Positions 11,756-22,958 are shown, counted from the stretch's first letter. The stretch is DNA of 64,000 bases from Taudactylus pleione (GCA_031769625.1 JAUIMM010000113.1:15929501-15993500), one strand, 5' to 3'. The notes: a model not told the origin generated them from the letters alone. A program made the numbers and translations.

Positions 11756-12543
11756 TGTAACATTCTGGGTTGTTTGTGGACCCGGGGTGGTAGCAGGAGC
11801 GATCACAGAAGCAGATTTGAAAATAAAACTAGTATTTTTAATAAGTGCTTGAGTAGACATATAATGTGGCAGTAAATAAAAGTCCAGGAATATATAAATG
11901 TGCACAAGAGTTCTGTGGTGGGAGTAAAAGGGTTAATGTCCAAGTAGAAACAATTAGAGCTGTTCAGGTGTGCAGGTAGTGAAACTGAAAATAATCAAAC
12001 CAGGTATGCAGGTAGTGAACTGAAAATAAACAAGTCAGGTATGCAGGTAGTGAACTGAAGCGCAGGATGTCAGCAGGCTCAGGCACTCAGGTATGGGCAA
12101 GGGTGATGGAGGAAGCGGGGTAGTCCAGTGGGAGCTAGGAGCTGACAGGCAGACTGGCAGACAGCGAATTCACAGGAACAGGATAAGCACAGAGAACTCC
12201 CTCTCAACTAGGCTGAGATACACATTGCACTGGCAAAGAAGGAAGGCACTGACCCTTCCTAAATACCCCATGCCGTGCTGTTACTGGCCCGGAGGGAACA
12301 TGTGACTCACCAGGATTGGCCAGCCGCATCACATGGCCAGAAGGCAAGATAGCAGCGCCCATGCCAAACAGAATGGAGACGCCGCCAGGCCTTACCAGCG
12401 CAGAGTGAAAACAGGGCCGCACAACAATGCGCGCAGCCAAAGCCCCCCGCCAGACACCAGCTCCGCCACCAGACAGCCTGCACCACAACGACCTCACAGG
12501 TAACACCCGCCTAGCGCCATGCTGAAATACCCTGGCCGTGACA
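11756..12543 (-). repeat. 3' LTR of the sushi-type element
   Basis: On the minus strand it starts TGTCACGGCCAGGG and ends with a TTACA-type terminus (plus strand TGTAAC...GTGACA). It carries a short internal tandem phrase around 12001-12060 (CAGGTATGCAGGTAGTGAAC repeated). Its pair is 16774-17560. Confidence 0.93.
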
Positions 12544-15500
12544 GTACCCCCCCTTTTGGGGTGGCCTCAGGACACTCACCAGGCTTCTCCGGATGGGCAG
12601 AATGGAATCTCCTGATGAGCGTGGGAGCGTGGACATCACGAGCATCGGTCCAACAACGTTCCTCTGGACCGTAACCTTTCCAGTCCAACAAATACTGAAG
12701 ATGACCTCTGCGCAGACGAGAGTCCAAGATCTGGGTGACTTCAAACTCAACTCCTCTCTCCGTCTGGACTCGAGGAGAAGCAGGTAGAGCATTATGGAAC
12801 TTATTCAGGACTAGGGGCTTTAATAAGGAAACATGGAAGGAATTGGGAATTTTTAGGTATGGGGTAACTGTAAACGGTAGGCCACTGGATTAATTACTTC
12901 TGTTATGGTGAAGGGACCGATGAAGCGGGGTGCGAATTTCATAGACGAACTCTTAGATGAAGGTTCCGAGTAGACAACCAGACCTGGTTTCCTACTTGCA
13001 TGCGTGGAACTATTCTACGCTTTCTATCAGCCTGGGTCTTATAGCGAGAGGATGCCTTCAACAAATCAGACCGTACTTGAGTCTAGATGGCAGCAAAATT
13101 CCGCACCGTGTCCTCCACGGCCGGAACATCGAAAACAGGCAGGCTTCGAAATTCGGGAACACGAGGATGAAGGCCATATACAACCTGAAATGGCGTTTGG
13201 TTAGTTGACGAGTGGTAGGAAGCATTATGTGCAAACTCAGCCCACGGCAGCAAGGCAGCCCAATTGTCCTGGGAAGATGACATAAAAATTCTTAAGAAAG
13301 TCTCTAGATCTTGATTAACTCTCTCGGTGGAGCCGTTGCTTTGCGGATGGTAGGCCGTGGAAAAGTTTAACTTCACTTGAAGAACAGAACAAAAAGCCCT
13401 CCAGAATTTTGCAGTAAATTGCACACCACGGTCAGAGACAATTTCAGCAGGAAGGCCATGTAGACGAAATATGTGTTGGACAAACAACTGTGCCAGGTCA
13501 GGGGCAGAAGGTAACTTCTTCAATGGTATATAGTGGACCATCTTAGAAAATCGGTGTATTACAACCCAGAGAGTGTTGAAACCTTGAGAGACTGGCAGGT
13601 CTGTGACGAAATCCATGGAGAGATGCGTCCATGGACGTGATGGAGAAGGTAATGGAAGCAATTCCCCAGCTGGAGCTTGTCGTGATGATTTATGCTGGGC
13701 ACAGGAGGAGCAGGAATAGGTGAACTCCATTATATCTGCCTTCATAGAAGGCCACCAATAGTGTCTTTTCAGGAACTCCAAGGTCTTCCGAGTGCCTGAG
13801 TGCCCTGCGAAGCGAGTGGAATGTGCCCAAGTGAGAAGCTGCTTCCTTAATTCCGGGGCCACAAATGATTTTCCCATAGGAGGCTGAACTTGTAATGCGG
13901 CGAAAACTCTTGATTCACAGGGGTATTGCTTTGATTTTCAGATTGATCATCACAGAGGAGAGATCTCGATAGGGCATCAGCCTTTTGATTAAGTGCTCCA
14001 GACCGGAAGGTCAGGGTGAACTGAAATCTGGCAAAGAATATTGCCCAGCGGGCCAAACGAGGACTCACACATTGGAGGTTTTGAGAAATAGGAGATTTCT
14101 ATGGTCCGTAAATACAGTAAATGGAAACTTGGCGCCTTCTAGCAAATATCTCCATTCCTTCAACGCCAACTTTACAGCTAGTAGTTCTTGCTCACCTATG
14201 GCGTAGTTCCTTTCGGCAGGTGAGAATTTTTTAGAAAAGAACCCACACGGATGGACTCGGTTGTCCTCATAACGTTGAGACAAGACTGCTCCCACAGCTT
14301 CAGATGATGCGTCCACTTCCAACAAAAAAGGCCTGTCCAGATCTGATTGTCAAAGAACTGGTGCTGAGATAAAGGCCTGTTTTAGAAGATGAAAGGCAGA
14401 CTCTGCCTCAGGTAACCATTGGGCAGGATTAGCACCTTTGTGGGTCAAGGCTGTAATGGGAGCCAGCAGTGTAAAAAATCCCTTAATGAAGCGTCTATAA
14501 TAATTGGCGAAGCCCAACAATCTCTGGATGGCCTACAGTGTCTCAGGTCGGGTCCAATCCAGAATTGCTTGTACCTTCTTGGGGTCCATTTCTAAACTGG
14601 AGCCAGATATTACATAGCCGAGAAAAGGTACACTGGGCACTCCAAAGATGCACTTCTCCAGTTTGCAGTAAAGGTGGCTTTCTCTCAAATGGGTCAGAAC
14701 TTCTTTAACATGTTCTTGATGTTTAGCCACAGAGGGTGAAAAAATCAGTATGTCATCCAGATAGACAACAACCGAAACATATAACAGATCCTGGAAAAAC
14801 TCATTAATGAAACTTTGAAAGACAGCAGGGGCATTACACAATCCAAAAGGCATTACTAAATACTCAAAATGTCCATCTCTGGTATTAAAAGCGGTCTTCC
14901 ATTCATCGCCAGCTCGGATACGAATGAGGTTGCAAGCCCCTCTCAGATCTAATTTAGAAAAAATGACAGAGCCCTTGACCCTACCAAACAACTCAGTAAT
15001 CAAGGGAAGAGGGTATCAATTCTTTACAGTAATGTCATTAAGGCCTCAATAATTGATACATGGTCTTAGACCACCGTCCTTCTTGCCAGTGAAGAAAAAC
15101 CCAGCTCCGGCAGGTGAAGTAGAGGGGTGAATGAACCCCTTTGCCAGGTTGTCCCGGATGTACTCGGTCATGGCTTGAGTCTCAGGCAAGGACAGTGGAT
15201 AGGTACGACCACGAGGTGGTATCTTATCAGGTATCAATTCAATTGGGCAGTCCCATTCCCTATGAGGGGGTAAGATATTTGCTTGTTGTTCAGAGAAAAC
15301 GTCGTCGAACATCTGATATTCCTTGGGAATGGCAGAAGAAACTAATGGAACTGTCTTTCTCACAGGTCGAATTTTTGGAAGACAGGATTTCTCACAGTCC
15401 ATACCCCATGACAGAATCTGCATAGAACTCCAATCAATCCTGGGATTATGTTGACATAACCAGGGTAGACCAAGAACAACTTCTTGAGAGGCCTCTGATA

Positions 15501-15786
15501 TCACCAGGAATTTTAAGGACTCAGAATGAAGTGCCCCAATTCGGACCAATACTGGTTGAGTCTCTTTGGTGACTATCCCGTTAGTTAGAGGGCGTCCGTC
15601 TATAGTGGTCAGAGAGATGGCATGGTTGAGAGACAAACAAGGAATCTGAAATTTATCTATGAAACTAGACATTATGAAATTTCCGGCTGCTCCTGAGTCA
15701 AGTAGAGCAGTAGCAAAGAGAGGTTTGGGTTTAAGATCAAAGGCTAGGGTAATCGTGAAATCTTTAATTTTTGGAGACGGGCTCAT
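12494..15786 (-). pseudogene. pol: Degenerate pol: protease, RT, RNase H, integrase, chromodomain
   Basis: Pol would cleave the polyprotein, copy RNA into DNA and integrate it. Reading from 15786 downward: a protease with LLDSGAAGNF (near 15700); an RT start ending at a stop near 15046; RT palm with MPFGLCNAP and YLDDIL (near 14750) in 14533-15003; RNase H with VDASSEAVG and FTDHRNL in 14065-14325; integrase in 13083-13877, with an HxxxH...CSSC zinc site near 13760-13850 and D/D/E candidates in MDFVTDL, SDRG and TERVNQDLE; and a chromodomain near 12590-12727 (LQYLLDWKGYGPEERCW). Stops near 15046, 15016 and 14531 look like C-to-T changes (TGA or TAG where CGA or CAG is expected). Plus-strand open frames across this region are antisense shadows. 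Confidence 0.92.
12547..12561 (-). promoter_or_regulatory. Polypurine tract
   Basis: On the minus strand CCCCAAAAGGGGGGG lies three bases before the 3' LTR. This position and composition match the plus-strand primer of LTR elements. Confidence 0.75.
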
Positions 15787-15789
15787 AAC

Positions 15790-16758
15790 TCCTAACTTGA
15801 TGTCTCCAGGGTCAGTTAGGATTTGGCATTTCCCGGTTTACGGGGGCAGGAGATCAGCAGGTGACCGGACTCTCCGCAGTACAGACAGAGGTTCTTTTGC
15901 ATTCTTCTCTGACGTTCTTCTTTGGAGAGGTGTGTGATTCACCTGCATAGGCTCCTCTTCAGTAGGAAAAGGAATGGGTCAGGTAGAAATGGAGGGGGTA
16001 AATGACCTTTGCCGGTCAGTTCTGTTTTTTTCAGCCTGATGTTCCCTGAAGCGTAGGTCAACTTTGATACACAACGAAATCATATCGTTCAGATTAGTAG
16101 GAAGCTCTCGAGTGACTAGATCATCCTTTAGTCGGTCTGACAACCCATGCCAGAAGGCCGAGGTGAGGGCTTCCTCATTCCATTTGAGCTCTGATGCTAA
16201 AATTTGAAATTGCACGGCATATTGACTGACAGGACGCACCCCTTGTCTCAGTGTCATGATGTTTGATGATGCTGATACAGTACGCCCAGGTTCATCGAAA
16301 ATCCTCCTGAAGGATGACACAAAGCCTGCATAATTATCCAGCAGCGGATCTGAGCGCTCCCAGAGTGGGGAAGCCCATTCCAAGGCCTGGCCGGATAACA
16401 GAGAGACTATATAAGCCACTTTAGTTCTTGCAGTTAGAAAGTTGTCAGGCTGCAGGGTAAAATGTATGTCACACTGATTTAGGAATCCTCGGCAGAGTTT
16501 AGGATTGGCATCAAATTTACTTGGTAAAGGAAGATGTAAGCGGGGAGATGATCTGCCTCCTGTATTCCCAGACGCTGATGTGGATGTAGATGCTGGTACT
16601 TCAGGGGTAGAAAAGGAAGTTTGCAAACTATCCTGTCGCTTGGACATCTCTAGCAGAAATTGAGCCATCTGATGCTGCATGTTTTCCAGATTTTCTAAAC
16701 GACCAGAAATGCACCGGAACAAATCCACTCCTGACTCCTGATCCGTGGCCGGCTCCAT
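15790..16758 (-). pseudogene. gag: Degenerate gag (sushi/RTL-like) with zinc knuckle
   Basis: Gag would form the particle that packages element RNA. The likely start is the ATG at 16756-16758, reading MEPATDQESGVDLF, only 15 bases after the 5' LTR. Upstream in-frame codons run back into the LTR and are unlikely to be used. A coiled-coil-prone N-terminus (RLENLENMQHQMAQFLLEM), a Ser/Thr-rich linker and a capsid-like body (KFDANPKLCRGFLNQCDIHF, ALEWASPLWER, FRRIFDEPGR) precede a TGA at about 15977. A CCHC knuckle, [14 protein letters not shown], is present at about 15847-15888 but in a shifted frame, so the copy has both a stop and a frameshift. The family is the one from which mammalian PEG10/RTL genes were domesticated. 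Confidence 0.88.
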
Positions 16759-16761
16759 GGG

Positions 16762-16771
16762 GCCAGTGCAA
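16762..16771 (-). promoter_or_regulatory. Self-priming primer-binding site
   Basis: The leader between 5' LTR and gag ATG is only 15 nt, too short for a standard 18-nt tRNA site ahead of the start codon. It contains TTGCACTGGC on the minus strand. This is exactly complementary to GCCAGTGCAA inside the 5' LTR (17243-17252), which lies 31 bases after a TATTTA box. Tf1-type elements prime on the folded 5' end of their own RNA, and this arrangement fits. Confidence 0.7.
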
Positions 16772-16773
16772 AC

Positions 16774-17560
16774 TGTTATGTTCTGGGTTGTTTGTAGACC
16801 CGGGGTGGTAGCAGGAGCGATCACAGAAGCAGATTTGAAAATAAAACTAGGATTTTTAATAAGTGCTTGAGTAGACATATAATGTGGCAGTAAATAAAAG
16901 TCCAGGAATATATAAATGTGCACAAGAGTTCTGTGGTGGGAGTAAAAGGGTTAATGTTCAAGTAGAAACAATTAGAGCTGTCCAGGTGTGCAGGTAGTGA
17001 AACTGAAAATAATCAAACCAGGTATGCAGGTAATGAACTGAAAATAAACAAGCCAGGTATGCAAGTAGTGAACTGAAGCGCAGGATGTCAGCAGGCTCAG
17101 GCACTCAGGTATGGGCAAGGGTGATGGAGGAAGCGGGGCAGTCCAGTGGGAGCTAGGAGCTGACAGGCAGACTGGCAGACAGCGAATTCACAGGAACAGG
17201 ATAAGCACAGAGAACTCCCTCTCAGCTAGGCTGAGATACACATTGCACTGGCAAAGAAGGAAGGCACTGACCCTTCCTAAATACCCCATGCCGTGCTGTT
17301 ACTGGCCGGAGGGAACATGTGACTCACCAGGATTGGCCAGCCGCATCACATGGCCAGAAGGCAAGATGGTGGTGCCCATGCCAAATGGAACGGAGACGCC
17401 GCCAGGCCTTACCAGCGCAGAGTGACAACAGGGCCGCACAACAACGCGCGCAGCCAAAGCCCCCCGCCAAACACCAGCTCCACCACCAGACAGCCCGCGC
17501 CACAACGACCTCACAGGTAACACCCGCCTAGAGCCATGCTGAAATACCCTGGCCGTGACA
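16774..17560 (-). repeat. 5' LTR of the sushi-type element
   Basis: Pairs with 11756-12543. In element orientation it includes TATTTAGGAAGG (17272-17283) as a TATA-like box and GCCAGTGCAA (17243-17252) as the probable 5' end of the transcript. Confidence 0.93.
17278..17283 (-). promoter_or_regulatory. TATA-like box of the LTR promoter
   Basis: TATTTA on the minus strand, 31 bases upstream of the self-priming GCCAGTGCAA. The spacing suits RNA polymerase II initiation at that G. Confidence 0.55.
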
Positions 17561-18148
17561 GACCAGTATTAAGAATGCAGCTTATCATTTCTCTAGGACC
17601 ACTGATAACACAGGTCTGCGATGAAAAAGCTTTTTTAACGAATTTATGTGATACGTATAGATTTGTGGCTTCTGAACACGAAAATGACTCCTGATTTTGC
17701 ATATCACATCATGTTTTTCTGCAAAACGTGGATTTATGAATAAGTTATTTTTTTCATATTCTTTAAAGTAATAAATGTATTCTGCCTACATTTATTATAA
17801 AACAATGTCTTAAATGAATTCAGTCGGTAGTATAGAACATTGCAATTCAGTTCTCGTCATAAAACTTCTCCCCGCCCATTGCCAGATTAAGGTCCACATG
17901 GTCCTGGAGTTGACATTTACAAAGGGCCTAAACCCCATACTGTCTAAAGGAACATTACACACACAACAACTACAACTACAAGGTGACCTGGCGAAGGTGG
18001 AACCAAATACAACAGATGCAACACAGTTTTGCCCTGTGCCGGCTCATTTTAACCCCTGCCTATCACCACATACACACACACACAGTGCACACTACACACA
18101 TACAGTACATATACAGTACACACCACTCATACAGTACAAGTGATTTAA

Positions 18149-18529
18149 TAAATTTTAGGCAATGTCAAGGATCCAAACTACAAAGAAATTTTCAGGGAAA
18201 TGCTTGGCTGCAATATGAGTTTAAAGGTACATTTTTTTAATTCCCATATTGAGCATTTCCCGAATAATCTCGGAGACTACAGTGAAGAACAGGGTGAACA
18301 GTTCTACCAAGATGTTAAAGATGTAGAAAGAAGACACCAGGGTCGTTGGGACGTTAGCATGATGGCTGACTACTGCTGGATGATACACAGAGACGACACA
18401 GAAAAAGCTTATAAGCAAAAAGTGACAAAACAAAGCTTGAATAAAAAAAACAAGATTTTAGCGATTTTTTCAATAATTATGGTTTTGTTTCTATTGTTTG
18501 ATTTTATTGTTATTTTAGTATGTAATTAA
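18149..18529 (+). CDS. Orphan reading frame, possible last exon of an uncharacterised TE-linked protein
   Basis: A frame open from about 18143 reads NVKDPNYKEIFREMLGCNMS, then SLKVHFFNSHIEHFPNNLG, SEEQGEQFYQDVKDVERRHQ and GRWDVSMMADYCWMIHRD, ending at a TAA at 18527-18529. A TTTTAG at 18141-18146 could be a splice acceptor. I recall very similar arrangements (MSLKxHFLHSH, FPENLGxxSEEQGERFHQD, YQGRWxxxMMADYCW) in many unannotated animal proteins, probably mobile-element encoded, but cannot name the family. The last ~25 residues are strongly hydrophobic and may be read-through rather than a true membrane segment. AATAAA follows at about 18573. Upstream exons were not found, so it may be a broken copy. 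Confidence 0.5.
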
Positions 18530-18694
18530 GACAAAAACACTGTGATATCATCTACACTTCTTCGTATTTCTCAATAAATATGTCAAAAACAATTAAACTT
18601 CTTGTTTTTTCTTAAAAATGTATGTAACCCCCTTATAGGTAAATGTGATGTGGTAATTTTTTTTAATATACTATTGAGTATTGTTCGTAACTAG

Positions 18695-18965
18695 GGGTGT
18701 GCGAGTGGTGCCGCCAAATAGAGTGCAGAGCCCTGTGAGTGGCACAATCACTGCCCTGCAGTCCCTGCATCTGGTTAGCAGTGTGCCTGGATTGGCAGTC
18801 TGTAGCCGAAATTGCTGCTGCAGTGCCGCCCGGAACGTCCCGTGGACGCTCCAGGCATGCACACTGCAGTCTGTACAAACCCCCGGAGCAGCCTCAGGAT
18901 GCTCCAGGAAGTGTTCTTCCCAGCACTGGCGGCCCCACCCCCTCAGCATGACTTCATGATGTCAT
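18695..18965. repeat. Fragment related to the 31706 and 61585 hAT elements
   Basis: Shares GTTAGCAGTGTGCCTxGAxT, the GCAGTGCCGCCxGGAxCGTCC phrase and GGAGCxxCCTCxGGATGCTCC with the interiors at 31800-31940 and 61680-61820. Termini are not recognisable. It starts near a TAGGGGTGTGCGAG motif (18693) like other hAT ends. Confidence 0.55.
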
Positions 18966-19328
18966 GCGCTAAGAGGCCGTGGCCTACACAGTTATAGAAC
19001 TGCTTTAACCACTTAACTGACAATTTTATTTACCCAAAACCGGCCAGAAAATGTTGTTTTTTTTTAAATAATTTTAAATAACATTAAAAAAGGTATTTTT
19101 CAAAATAATATTTCAATATATTTAAAATATTTTATTGGAAAAATATGCCTTGGAGGTGTCTCACCTCCTTGTGTCCATAGACACAAATTGTAAACATACC
19201 CCCCACCCCCCATTAACAATAGACCCCTCAGTGGTCATTGATTCTATTAACAGTACCCCCCAACACACTTAGTAGTACAAGAAACACTGTTTTATAACCC
19301 ATCCCCATGTAAAACACCCCTGTTTTTT

Positions 19329-19330
<2 letters not shown>

Positions 19331-19400
<70 letters not shown>
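19331..19400. repeat. (CA)n microsatellite
   Basis: About 35 uninterrupted CA dinucleotides, followed by a CCTCCTCCTCCTCC tract. Confidence 0.97.
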
Positions 19401-19403
<3 letters not shown>

Positions 19404-19793
19404 CCTCCTCCTCCCTTGTGAATAGTGTACTTTTTTTTATTATTATTTTATCCCTCCCCCCAAGTGTCAAATTACTTTTTTAGGGCCCATCTCCCACTTT
19501 TACCGAAAGTAGATTTCCCCTAGGTAATTATTCCTCCCCATCCACAACACTGATGATCAGTCCCATGTGCCTCAGCTGATCCCTGCAGTTCTTGGTGGTA
19601 GTAGCAAATATTCAAACTGTGCTCAGGGGGAGCACAAAGTTCCCCTCAACTCACTTTTGTCCCTGGCGCATGCGCTCCAGAAGCCTTTAGTTCTATTTAG
19701 TTATGAGTAACAAACAATAATAATGACAGCGCAAACCAGTGTAATGCAGCCCCCAAGGGGAATGGAAGACTCTTCACAAATCCTCAAAAGGTT

Positions 19794-20238
19794 ACAATCA
19801 AACAATAATATATTCCTCTTAGTTGGTGCAAAAACACATATAGTCACATGAACCAGTCCTTACTTTAAAATGTCTTTGCAACTAGATATGAAAGTCCAAT
19901 GGTTGTTAAGGACATCTACTCTTCTCCATGTAAAAAAGGGAAATTCCACTTCTCCAAGTACTTCCTCAATAGCTCAATGAAAAAGAGAAACACAAAGCAT
20001 AGTGCAATAAAGCCAAAAAATGTAACAAATTTTATTTGACATCACACTCACATTCAATAGGTAAAATAGAGCATATAACCACAAAGGGTATATATATGGT
20101 GAACACTCGCTCCTTTCATCCATCAGTTACCCTCCCAGATCGAATAGGGTTTGGAGGCTCAGAGTCCCAGGATCCTCTCTCCTCCTAAAGGCAACAGTCC
20201 TAGATGATGGCAACGGTTCCACATAGACAAACAGTCAC
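19794..20238 (-). repeat. Left inverted arm (pLTR-like) of the PLE
   Basis: Reverse complement of 22499-22936, with recognisable shared phrases such as GCTATTGAGGAAGTACTTGG, CCATTGGACTTTCATATCTA and CAATGTGAGTGTGATxTCAAA. The left arm extends about 90 bases further outward than the right. Confidence 0.85.
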
Positions 20239-20248
20239 CACACTTAAA

Positions 20249-20276
20249 GCTTTTCTGACTTAATGTCCTTCCTCAG
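20249..20276 (-). ncRNA. Candidate hammerhead-ribozyme core
   Basis: On the minus strand CTGAGGA fits the CUGANGA core. It is followed by a short GAC-ATTAA-GTC stem-loop and then AGAAAAGC, supplying the GAAA core. Penelope-like elements are known to carry hammerhead motifs in their terminal repeats. The closing G-A pair of stem II is a mismatch here, and stems I and III were not verified, so activity is doubtful. Confidence 0.4.
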
Positions 20277-20776
20277 ATGCATGGTGACTTAGCTCAAGAA
20301 ACACACATAAATGCCCACTCTAATAGGTAGATACTCCCCCAATCAGTCCTCAAAGCACGCGCTGCTTCCTGTCGTGTGCCATGGGCGGAAATTACATCAT
20401 CTCATTGTGACCGGAAGCCGCAAGTAGTTCGTCACGTATTCCTCCAATTCCGAAAACCGGAACCGGAAATGTGCTATGCGTTCCACCTTGTGTTCCATCC
20501 GGTTAGTAAACAGGAAGTTCAAAGAGCTCCACTATAATTTCCATCAGAAATTGATAAACAAAAACTCCAGTTCCACTTATTTTAGGAATTCCTTGATTCC
20601 TTCATCGACATACTTAGTTGTTCCAAGTCCATTTAAGTCCATTGATATAAAATAAATAGATAAAATATAATTAATAAAATATATCAAAAAGGTAGGTTTA
20701 AAAACATACTATGGAGTAACAGAGAAAAATATCATACAAAAGAAACATATATAAAATGAAAGATCTATAAAAACCT

Positions 20777-22497
20777 TTGGAGAGATATGAAGCAGATGGG
20801 ATAATTCCGAAAGGAGTTAAAATTCACAAATCTCCATCATTCAGTTCCATGAATGTGAATTTTATGAAAGAATGGGACATGATTTTGAAGGAATGTTCCC
20901 TTAAATTAATTGAGCTGATACTAAAAGAGCGACAAATTTTTTTTCAAGCATTGAATAAATAATTTGTAGGTTTTGGTAGAACCTTTTAAAGACCCTGAAG
21001 TTTCAAGGAGGCAGAGATAGAGATTATGAGGAAGTTAAATAAGGAAACTAGAGAAGTGAAAAAAAGGAAACAAAGGAAGTATTATAGAGACATCAATCAT
21101 CCTGAAGAAGTGTGAGAGAAAGATGATGAAATAATTAAGGAAGTAGCACCACGAAAGTTTATTAAAAACAAAAATAATGGTATGGTAGAAAGAAATCAGT
21201 ATAAAACACAACGGAATAATTTTGGAGTACAGAGAAATTATAATAAAGATTCAGATTGGGTAAGAGTGGAGAGAAAAGGCCTGAATAGATATCAGAGAAA
21301 TTGGAGACAGGATGATCCATGTTCTACACAGAAAAATAATTGGAATTATAGAACTAAAGGATGGCAAAATAATTACATTGCAAGAAGAGATTTTGAGATA
21401 TTAAAAGGGAATAGATATGAAGTGTTAGACAGGGAGGATGATATATCTTCACCTTTTTTAACCAGGGACACAAACTAAGGAAAATATATTAACCAATCAG
21501 GTAATGATAATACCCCAAAAAAGAATAAAAGTAAAAAGGGGTATTAGAGGGGGAAAGAAATTAAAGAAAAAGAAAAGGATTAATAAGGAAATCACCTCTA
21601 TTGAACCTGAAAGGGCAAAAGAGACTACTAAAGTGTTTAATTTAAGTAAGAGAGTTTTCACTAAAGAGGAGGAGTCGGTATTGAAAAAGGGGTTAAAATT
21701 TTCCCCAACAAGTCAAATTGACCCTTTCGAATTTTTTATTGACAGTAAAAAAATATTTTTTAAGTAAAGATAAAATTGAAGACTCTATCGAAAAGGAAGA
21801 TGTATCTCACGGTTCAAAGTTTAGACCAAAACTACATTTTATCCTACCTATTTGAAAGGAAGTTTTATTGATTGTTTTAGTAGATTATTTAATGGCGAAG
21901 TAAATAAAATTTTAAAGAATAATAAAAAAAGAAAATGTAACCTTACTAAAAAAGAATTTACGGCTCTGAAATCTCTAAGAGAAGATAACGACTTGATCAT
22001 AAAACCAGCAGATAAGGGTGGAGGTGTGGTCCTTATGGATAAAGATTTATATATGGCAGAGATTTTTAAACAGTTAGAGAATGGGGAAACTTATAAGAAA
22101 TTAAAATGTGATCCCGCTACTAGAATTATGGAGAATCTTGAGGTACCTACAGGAGAAGCATTAATTAAAGGTGTTATCAGTAAATCAGAATATGATTTTA
22201 TCAATATCAAGTTCCCGACTGTACCTACAATTTATATCCTGCCTAAGATTCATAAGGACCCCCTCCACTCACCAGGTAGACCTATCGTTGCTGGTACAAA
22301 TAGTATCACATCAAACCTGTCAGCGGCATTTGATTTTTATTTTCAGCCTTTGGTCAAACAAACAAAAGCTTTTTTAAAAGATATCGGTGATGTTTTAAAC
22401 CTTTTAGAAACAATTGAATGGCAAAATGATTATTTTTTAGTTCGTGGGGACGTATCCACCCTATATACCATTATTGATACGGAAATGGGTATTAAAG
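20777..22497 (+). pseudogene. Degenerate Penelope-type reverse transcriptase
   Basis: PLE reverse transcriptases copy element RNA at a nicked target and are related to telomerase RT. An N-terminal piece (20777-20962, GIIPKGVKIHKSPSFSSMN) is followed by lysine-rich basic segments (21182-21478, 21504-21767) in shifting frames. A longer piece, 21852-22497, has DNDLIIKPADKGGGVVLMDK, PTIYILPKIHKDP, GRPIVAGTNSITSNLS and DYFLVRGDVSTLY, matching the first RT motifs of PLEs. The YxDD-bearing half and any GIY-YIG endonuclease are absent. The open frame's last residues (from about 22498) belong to the inverted arm, not to the enzyme. At least three frame breaks are present. Confidence 0.8.
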
Positions 22498-22498
22498 C

Positions 22499-22936
22499 TG
22501 GTGACTGTTTGTCTATGTGGAACTGCTGCCATCATCTAGGACTGTTGCCTTTAGGAGGAGAGAGGATCCTGGGACTCTGAGCCTCCAAACCCTATTCGAT
22601 CTGGGAGGGTAACTGATTGATGAAAGGAGCGATTGTTCACCATATATATATACCCTTTGTGGTTATATGCTTTATTTTACCTATTGAATGTGAGTGTGAT
22701 ATCAAATAAAATTTGTTAAATTTTTTTGCTATATTGCACTATGCTTTGTGTTTCTCTTTTTCATTGAGCTATTGAGGAAGTACTTGGAGAAGTGGAATTT
22801 CCCTTTTTTATATGGAGAAGAGTAGCTGTCCTTAAAAACCATTGGACTTTCATATCTAGTTGCAAAGACATTTTAAAGTAAGGACTGGTTCATGTGACTA
22901 CATGTGTTTTTGCGCCATCTAAGAGGAATATATTTT
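22499..22936 (+). repeat. Right inverted arm (pLTR-like) of the PLE
   Basis: Pairs with 19794-20238. It includes ATCAAATAAAATTTG, a possible polyadenylation signal, at about 22702-22716. Confidence 0.85.
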
Positions 22937-22958
22937 TGTATGACTATTTAGTTATGAG

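Larger units (their letters stand above)
11756..17560 (-). mobile_element. Tf1/sushi-type chromovirus (Ty3/gypsy) LTR retrotransposon, complete but mutated
   Basis: Two ~788-bp LTRs (11756-12543, 16774-17560) bound an internal region read on the minus strand. GACCA is present at 11751-11755 and again at 17561-17565, a 5-bp target duplication. By eye the LTRs differ at roughly 25-30 positions, giving about 96-97 percent identity, so insertion was not very recent. Gene order from the 5' LTR (right side) is gag, protease, reverse transcriptase, RNase H, integrase, chromodomain, which is the chromovirus order. The coding region is broken by stops and frameshifts, so this copy cannot make its own proteins. 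Confidence 0.95.
19708..22943 (+). mobile_element. Penelope-like element (PLE) with inverted arms
   Basis: CTATTTAGTTATGAG occurs at 19693-19707 and at 22944-22958, a 15-bp target duplication. Arms of about 440 bp at 19794-20238 and 22499-22936 are inverted copies of each other. A reverse-transcriptase reading frame of PLE type runs on the plus strand between them. The structure reads as a minus-oriented fragment (19708 to about 20700) joined to a plus-oriented one. Inverted, partially duplicated copies are typical of Penelope insertions. The RT frame is cut off where the right arm begins, so the copy is inactive. Confidence 0.85.

Noticed and set aside
12957..15937. Plus-strand open frames across the LTR element
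   Set aside because: They are antisense to recognisable gag and pol domains on the minus strand.
19228..19470. Minus-strand frame with a long alternating Val/Cys run
   Set aside because: Translation of the (CA)n microsatellite.
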